64,000 bases of DNA from a bacterium (lineage in GTDB: Bacteria; Desulfobacterota; DSWW01), in the NCBI GenBank assembly GCA_028277985.1, contig JANQFG010000158.1, positions 1 to 64,000 of the forward strand. Reading direction: 5' to 3'. The translations under genes and the position numbers were made by a program. Below the pieces are notes generated by a model. The model was not told where the DNA came from. It worked only from the letters and a program-made list of their open reading frames with translations, and made no database searches. This document shows, piece by piece, positions 59,898 to 64,000 of the stretch (positions are counted from its first letter, which is position 1; every line of letters begins with the position of its first letter).

Positions 59898-61355
59898 ATG
59901 AAAGAGACACTAGGGACCACGGGACTGATCCTGAACGAACCCCTTCTCTGGGAGAGCGGAAAGAAGGGGAGGTGCGGCTTTTCTCTTCCCAGGCGTGACG
60001 TGGATCCCGCCCCCCTGGACGAGGAACTGGCGGGTGACGGGCCGGACCTTCCCGATCTGAGCGAGGTCGACGTGGTGCGCCACTACACCCGGCTCTCCCA
60101 GTGGAATTTCGGAGTGGACACGGGCATGTATTCTCTCGGCTCGTGCACCATGAAGTACAATCCGAAGCTCCACGAGAAGCTGGCAGGGCTCGAAGGCTTC
60201 GCGGGCTCGCACCCATTGCTGCCCCCTCAACTGGCGCAGGGCGCCCTCCGTCTCATAGCCGAGCTCGAAAGCCTCCTCGCGGAGATCACCGGGATGGACG
60301 CTACGACCCTGCAACCGGCTGCCGGCGCCCAGGGCGAGCTGACCGGCATGCTTCTCATGTACGCCTATCACAAGAGCAAGGGGACTCCACGTTCGAAGAT
60401 CATTGTCCCGGACACGGCCCACGGCACAAACCCTGCCAGCGCCGCCCTGTGCGGCTATCGGCCCGTACCCGTGAAATCGAATGCCCACGGCATCCTATCG
60501 GCAGAGGCGGTCGCCGAGGTGATGGACGAGGAGACGGCCGGGATCATGGTCACCAATCCGAACACCCTTGGACTCTTCGAAGAGAACATCCGGGAGATTG
60601 CCCGGATCGTCCACGACAAGGGCGGGCTCGTCTACGGCGACGGAGCGAACATGAACGCGGTCATGGGGATCGTGGACATGGGCAGGATGGGCTTCGACGT
60701 ACTGCACCTGAACCTGCACAAGACCTTCTCCACACCCCACGGAGGAGGCGGGCCGGGCGCGGGCCCGGTCTGTGTGAAGAAGCACCTCGTGCCCTTCCTG
60801 CCTGTTCCCCGTGTGGTAGAGGCAAGAGGGGAATACACCCTTTCCGAGGACTTCCCCGAATGCATCGGCAAGGTGCATTCCTTCTACGGAAACTTCGGGA
60901 TTCTGGTCAGGGCGTACGGCTACATTCTGAGCATGGGCGCCGACAACTTGAAGAAAGCGAGCCAGCTGGCCGTGCTGAACGCCAACTACATTCAATCGAA
61001 GCTAAAGGGAGTGCTGCATCTTCCGTACGATCGGCCCTGCATGCATGAATGTGTCTTTTCTGATAAATTCCAGAAGGAGCGGAAAGTCACCACCCTGGAC
61101 ATGGTCAAGCGTTTGATGGACTACGGGTTTCATCCACCCACCGTCTATTTCCCGCTGGTGGTGAACGGCGCGATCATGATCGAGCCGACCGAGACCGAGT
61201 CCAAGGACAGCATCGATCGTCTGATCGAGGCGTTCAAGGCAATCGCCGACGAGGCTGAGAAGGACCCGGACCTTCTCTGGAATGCCCCGAGCCGTTGCAA
61301 GGTGAAGAGAATGGACGAGACCGGAGCAGCCCGGAGCCCGTGTCTCTGCGGTTGA
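59898..61355 (+). CDS. gcvPB: Glycine dehydrogenase (decarboxylating) subunit 2
   Basis: A 485-residue PLP subunit with the canonical lysine motif NLHKTFSTPHGGGGPGAGP and GSCTMKYNPKLHE. The start at 59898 follows GGAGATGAAGGC. It forms the active alpha2beta2 P-protein with the preceding gcvPA product. The C-terminal LLWNAPSRCKVKRMDE is typical. lipA begins 22 bases downstream, so lipoate formation for GcvH is probably in the same transcript. Confidence 0.94.
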   Translation: MKETLGTTGLILNEPLLWESGKKGRCGFSLPRRDVDPAPLDEELAGDGPDLPDLSEVDVVRHYTRLSQWNFGVDTGMYSLGSCTMKYNPKLHEKLAGLEGFAGSHPLLPPQLAQGALRLIAELESLLAEITGMDATTLQPAAGAQGELTGMLLMYAYHKSKGTPRSKIIVPDTAHGTNPASAALCGYRPVPVKSNAHGILSAEAVAEVMDEETAGIMVTNPNTLGLFEENIREIARIVHDKGGLVYGDGANMNAVMGIVDMGRMGFDVLHLNLHKTFSTPHGGGGPGAGPVCVKKHLVPFLPVPRVVEARGEYTLSEDFPECIGKVHSFYGNFGILVRAYGYILSMGADNLKKASQLAVLNANYIQSKLKGVLHLPYDRPCMHECVFSDKFQKERKVTTLDMVKRLMDYGFHPPTVYFPLVVNGAIMIEPTETESKDSIDRLIEAFKAIADEAEKDPDLLWNAPSRCKVKRMDETGAARSPCLCG

Positions 61356-61377
61356 ACATAGGTAGGAGTCAGGTCAC

Positions 61378-62271
61378 GTGAAGTTTGAAGACGGAAATGC
61401 AAAGGATCGACCCCTCAAGAAACCTCCCTGGTTGAAGCGCAGGATTCCGGCCGGGGCAGGCAAGGTCCCGGAGCTCCTCAGAAAGGGCGAGCTGCACACG
61501 GTGTGTGAAGAGGCCCTGTGCCCGAACCAGGGCGAGTGCTTTGCCCGCGGTACGGCCACTTTCCTGATCCTTGGGGATCGATGCACCCGGGACTGCCGGT
61601 TTTGTTCCGTTGCCCAGGGGCCTTCCGGTCCGCCCGATCCGGAGGAGCCTGTTCGCGTGGCCGAGGCGGTCCAGGAGATGGGACTCCACTATGTTGTGAT
61701 CACGTCCGTGACCCGCGACGATTTGGAGGACGGTGGAGCGGGACTCTTTGCCCGCACGATCGAGGAAATCCGAAGCCGGAATCCGAGAACTCTCGTGGAG
61801 GTTCTGATTCCGGACTTCCAGGGTGACCTGGATGCACTCCATACGGTCCTGAAGGCCCGGCCGGACGTGCTCAACCACAATCTGGAGACCGTGCCCCGTC
61901 TCTATCCCACGGTCAGGCCGGAAGCGGTGTACGAGCGCTCCCTCGAGCTGCTGGAGCGCGTCAAGATCTACGACAAGACGATTCCCACCAAGTCCGGCCT
62001 GATGCTCGGGCTGGGAGAGTCGTCCGAGGAAATCGAAGAGACCCTCCGGGACCTGCGCCGGGCGGGATGCAGCCTTCTCACGCTGGGGCAGTACCTGCAA
62101 CCGACCCGGAGACATCTGCCGGTCGAGCGCTACCTTCATCCCGACGAATTCGAGGAGAGGAAAAGGATTGCCCTGGATCTGGGCTTCGATGAGGTGGCCA
62201 GCGGCCCCTTTGTGCGAAGCTCCTATCGTGCGGAAGCCTTCTTCCAGGCCCTGGGAACGTCGCCTGAATAG
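61378..62271 (+). CDS. lipA: Lipoyl synthase
   Basis: A 297-residue radical-SAM enzyme that inserts two sulfurs into octanoyl-protein. The auxiliary cluster motif CEEALCPNQGEC (C-x4-C-x5-C) and the radical-SAM motif CTRDCRFC (C-x3-C-x2-C) are intact, as is the C-terminal RSSYRAE segment whose Ser ligates the auxiliary cluster. It starts at GTG with AGGAG upstream. Linkage to gcvPAB indicates that its main client is glycine-cleavage H protein. No lipB or lplA is adjacent. Confidence 0.96.
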   Translation: MKFEDGNAKDRPLKKPPWLKRRIPAGAGKVPELLRKGELHTVCEEALCPNQGECFARGTATFLILGDRCTRDCRFCSVAQGPSGPPDPEEPVRVAEAVQEMGLHYVVITSVTRDDLEDGGAGLFARTIEEIRSRNPRTLVEVLIPDFQGDLDALHTVLKARPDVLNHNLETVPRLYPTVRPEAVYERSLELLERVKIYDKTIPTKSGLMLGLGESSEEIEETLRDLRRAGCSLLTLGQYLQPTRRHLPVERYLHPDEFEERKRIALDLGFDEVASGPFVRSSYRAEAFFQALGTSPE

Positions 62272-62298
62272 GCCCTGCGAATCTCAAGGAGCACGAAG

Positions 62299-62823
62299 AT
62301 GACGAAGTACTTCATTCTCCTGTCATCCGGAAAGGACAGGCCCGGAATCGTGGATGACATCTCCAGCCTGTTGTTCGACAAGGGGGCAAACATCGAGGAC
62401 AGCCGGATGGCGGTCATGGGCGGGTGCTTCTCCTCCATGACCCTTTTCTCCTGCAAAGCGGATCAGGTCGAGGCGATCGAGAAAGGACTGGCCGGCCTGA
62501 AGGAACGCGGCCTCGAGACCCACCTTCATCCGGCCGAGGACCCCACCCTCAGCCCGGTCCAGGCCGGGTTGCCCCTGAAGTTCGAGATCATCTCCATGGA
62601 TCATCCCGGGATCGTACAGCGTGTGGTCCATCTGCTTCGGGAGTTCAACGTGAACATCGAATCCCTGGAAACCGAAGTCACCCGGGCGCCCCATTCCGGA
62701 GCCCCTCTGTTCGACCTGAGGCTCGAGGCAAAGGTGCCGGCAGAGGGTTCGATCGGAATGATCAAGGAGCAGCTTACCCGGCTGGCAGGTGAGATGAACC
62801 TGGACCTGATCTTCAAGCCGTAG
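62299..62823 (+). CDS. Double ACT-domain protein (GcvR-like)
   Basis: A 174-residue protein made of two ACT domains, the first beginning FILLSSGKDRPGIVDDIS and the second FEIISMDHPGIVQRVV. GcvR of E. coli has the same plan and binds glycine to control gcv expression by sequestering GcvA. No GcvA gene is here, so it may instead act on the Lrp-type regulator encoded next or on an enzyme. CAAGGAGCACGAAG supports the start, 27 bases after lipA. Confidence 0.8.
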   Translation: MTKYFILLSSGKDRPGIVDDISSLLFDKGANIEDSRMAVMGGCFSSMTLFSCKADQVEAIEKGLAGLKERGLETHLHPAEDPTLSPVQAGLPLKFEIISMDHPGIVQRVVHLLREFNVNIESLETEVTRAPHSGAPLFDLRLEAKVPAEGSIGMIKEQLTRLAGEMNLDLIFKP

Positions 62824-62830
62824 TCCGAAC

Positions 62831-62879
62831 GCGTATTGCACCAGAACCCCGTATTGGAAGGCTTCGTGCAATATGCGGA
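62831..62879. repeat. Inverted repeat related to the gcvPA-gcvPB palindromes
   Basis: CGCGTATTGCAC (62830-62841) pairs, with one mismatch, with GTGCAATATGCG (62867-62878); the right half is part of GAAGGCTTCGTGCAATATGCG. It lies in the leader of the Lrp-type gene, where it could act as an operator or mRNA hairpin. Confidence 0.55.
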
Positions 62880-62909
62880 CTTAAAGGCATAAGGGGGGAG
62901 CGAAACGCA

Positions 62910-63377
62910 ATGGCAAAGAACGAAGAGAAGAAGCTCAAGATAGACGAGACCGACATCGAGATCATTCGGCATCTTCAGGACGGCAGGAAATCCTTCAAGC
63001 GAATCGCGGAGGATCTGTCGCTCGCCGAGAACACGGTGAGGTCTCGGGTCACCAAGCTGATCGAAAACGATGTCCTTCAGATCACAGGCAGTGTGGTCCC
63101 AGGATCCATCCCGGGCCACAGCGTGGTGTTCATCGGGGTCAAGCTCCAGAGCATGGACCTGGTCAAGAAGGGCAAGGAGATCAGCAAGCTCAAGGGCGTG
63201 GTGTCCGTGAGCGTCGTGACGGGTCAGTACGATCTCATCCTGGTGGTGCTGCTCAAGGAAGGGTTCACCCTCCTCGAGTTCTACACGGAGCAGATGTCCC
63301 GCATCAAAGGCGTGCAGAGCGTGGAGACATTCGTCGTGTACAAGGACTACAACTTCCGGATCCCCTACATCCTTTGA
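62910..63377 (+). CDS. Lrp/AsnC family transcriptional regulator
   Basis: A 155-residue feast/famine regulator. An N-terminal winged helix-turn-helix (DIEIIRHLQDGRKSFKRIAEDL, then AENTVRSRVTKLI) is followed by an alpha-beta RAM/ACT-like effector domain (GVVSVSVVTGQYDLILVVLLKEG). AAGGGGGGAGCG precedes the ATG. It is a strong candidate to regulate the gcvPAB-lipA group, with glycine or another amino acid as effector. The palindrome AATATTGAATATT upstream of gcvPA is a possible site. Confidence 0.88.
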   Translation: MAKNEEKKLKIDETDIEIIRHLQDGRKSFKRIAEDLSLAENTVRSRVTKLIENDVLQITGSVVPGSIPGHSVVFIGVKLQSMDLVKKGKEISKLKGVVSVSVVTGQYDLILVVLLKEGFTLLEFYTEQMSRIKGVQSVETFVVYKDYNFRIPYIL

Positions 63378-63396
63378 GCCTGGCTCTTCATTTCTC

Positions 63397-63418
63397 AGGC
63401 CCCGTGGTCAGGGGGCCT
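63397..63418. terminator. Candidate bidirectional terminator
   Basis: AGGCCCC (63397-63403) pairs with GGGGCCT (63412-63418) around an 8-base loop, between the Lrp-type gene and the convergent Cys-rich gene; the stem overlaps the stop codon of the latter. Short T runs on either side are weak. Confidence 0.45.
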
Positions 63419-64000
63419 TCCTGAACCACCACGGGCCTTCCAACTCCCAGTCGAGGCTGTCCGTGTCCAGACCGAGCACGAGCCATCCTCCCCAGGATCC
63501 CGCATCGACGGACGTCCAGAGCGGGACGTAGGGGGACAGGTCGAGGTTCGTGTCGAGCGTCCAGCCCGTCCAGAAGCCGACATAGTTGCCCTTGAAGGAG
63601 AGAATCAGGTACAGACGAAACACGTCGTACTTGCCCGGCTTCCACACGAGGTTGGGTGCGCTCGTAAGGGTTGTGCCGTTCGGGGGCTTGACCAGCTCGA
63701 TGCCCGACAAGTCCTCGCAGGTATCCTGCTGCTCGTCGCAGACTTCATCGGGGCCCGTGCACGGGTCCCCGGTGTGATAGCACTTTCCGCCGCCCTCTTC
63801 GCAGCCCTCCTCACCGTTGCAGAAGAGCCCGTCGTCGGGGCAGGGGGTTCCCGGGGAGATGCACGCCCCGGATGAGGGATTGCAGGTCTCGGCCCCGTTG
63901 CAGAAGACGCCGTCGTCACAATCCTTGAGCGTGTGGGTGCAGCCGCCGGTCTTCGGGTCCAGGGCATCCGTCGTGCAGGCGTTGCCGTCGTCGCATATCA
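63408..64000 (-). CDS. C-terminal part of a Cys-rich repeat surface protein, 5' truncated
   Basis: The - strand frame is open from the window edge to the TGA at 63410-63408, about 196 residues. The first 100 are Cys-rich repeats with the core CDDGxFCNGxExC, for example CDDGVFCNGAETC and CPDDGLFCNGEEGC, a pattern seen in secreted, disulfide-rich surface proteins of Myxococcota, Desulfobacterota and other bacteria. The last 90 residues, from GIELVKPPNGTTLT, contain many Trp and Gly and look like a beta-sandwich domain. The protein is probably extracellular. Function is unknown. Confidence 0.75.
   Translation of the reverse strand, partial: ICDDGNACTTDALDPKTGGCTHTLKDCDDGVFCNGAETCNPSSGACISPGTPCPDDGLFCNGEEGCEEGGGKCYHTGDPCTGPDEVCDEQQDTCEDLSGIELVKPPNGTTLTSAPNLVWKPGKYDVFRLYLILSFKGNYVGFWTGWTLDTNLDLSPYVPLWTSVDAGSWGGWLVLGLDTDSLDWELEGPWWFRKAP

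Noticed and set aside
1..64000. tRNA or rRNA genes, prophage or insertion sequence
   Set aside because: No cloverleaf, rRNA signature, transposase, integrase or phage structural gene could be recognised in the gaps or open frames.

Overview
The window looks like a chromosomal segment of a GC-rich, Gram-negative, anaerobic bacterium, most probably an uncultured deltaproteobacterium (Desulfobacterota or Syntrophobacterales relative). The basis is Kdo lipopolysaccharide genes, a split glycine decarboxylase (GcvPA plus GcvPB), two tungsten-type aldehyde:ferredoxin oxidoreductases, a 2-hydroxyacyl-CoA dehydratase/benzoyl-CoA reductase-type pair, iron-sulfur old-yellow enzymes, a multiheme cytochrome and a probable selenoprotein. 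No rRNA, tRNA, phage, insertion sequence or CRISPR array was seen. The taxonomic call is inference. Region 1 (1-30413, + strand) is one long catabolic-looking block. It starts with the C-terminus of an outer-membrane barrel and two DUF1329 paralogues, followed by a three-subunit molybdenum/tungsten oxidoreductase (NrfD-like anchor, bis-MGD catalytic subunit, four-cluster FeS subunit). Next come a LeuCD-type hydro-lyase, an isocitrate-lyase-family C-C lyase, a ferredoxin with an AOR, a DUF1847 protein, a small TIGR04076-like protein, and two large FeS old-yellow enzymes around an Asp/Glu-racemase-family enzyme. The block ends with a beta-propeller lipoprotein, a third shorter old-yellow enzyme, the HgdAB/BcrBC-like pair, a HypA-like zinc protein, a flavodoxin-ferredoxin, a double SnoaL protein, an SDR, a metallo-beta-lactamase and a second AOR. 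Read together it resembles reductive anaerobic degradation of an unsaturated or cyclic acid. The LeuCD/lyase pair recalls the last two steps of nicotinate fermentation (dimethylmaleate hydratase, dimethylmalate lyase), but the substrate cannot be named from sequence. Region 2 (30540-32819) holds the most unusual gene: a - strand rhodanese domain fused to an eight-heme HAO-like cytochrome, interrupted by two in-frame UGA codons exactly where the rhodanese active-site cysteines belong (UxU), followed by a SECIS-like hairpin. A His-free cupredoxin-fold protein is transcribed divergently from it. Region 3 (32934-46186, + strand) is a lipopolysaccharide inner-core locus: a GT39 glycosyltransferase, two different Kdo transferases, KdsA, KdsB and the KdnA/KdnB pair that makes 8-amino-Kdo, plus a transaldolase-CBS fusion standing where an arabinose-5-phosphate isomerase would be expected. 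DNA ligase LigA, a methyltransferase and an outer-membrane lipoprotein follow. Region 4 (46202-50736) has a TudS-related protein, a DUF362 protein, a MITE-like inverted repeat, an amidase gene broken by an ochre codon, and a SYLF-domain protein. Region 5 (50745-58078, - strand) is a putative operon of a divergent GcvPA/GcvPB pair, a NAD-kinase-like protein, two SDRs and a class III PLP enzyme. Region 6 (58453-63377, + strand) carries the canonical gcvPA-gcvPB pair, lipA, a double-ACT regulator and an Lrp/AsnC regulator. The window ends in a Cys-rich surface protein on the - strand. Intergenic DNA is rich in repeats, above all a heptanucleotide G-rich minisatellite at seven gene boundaries.
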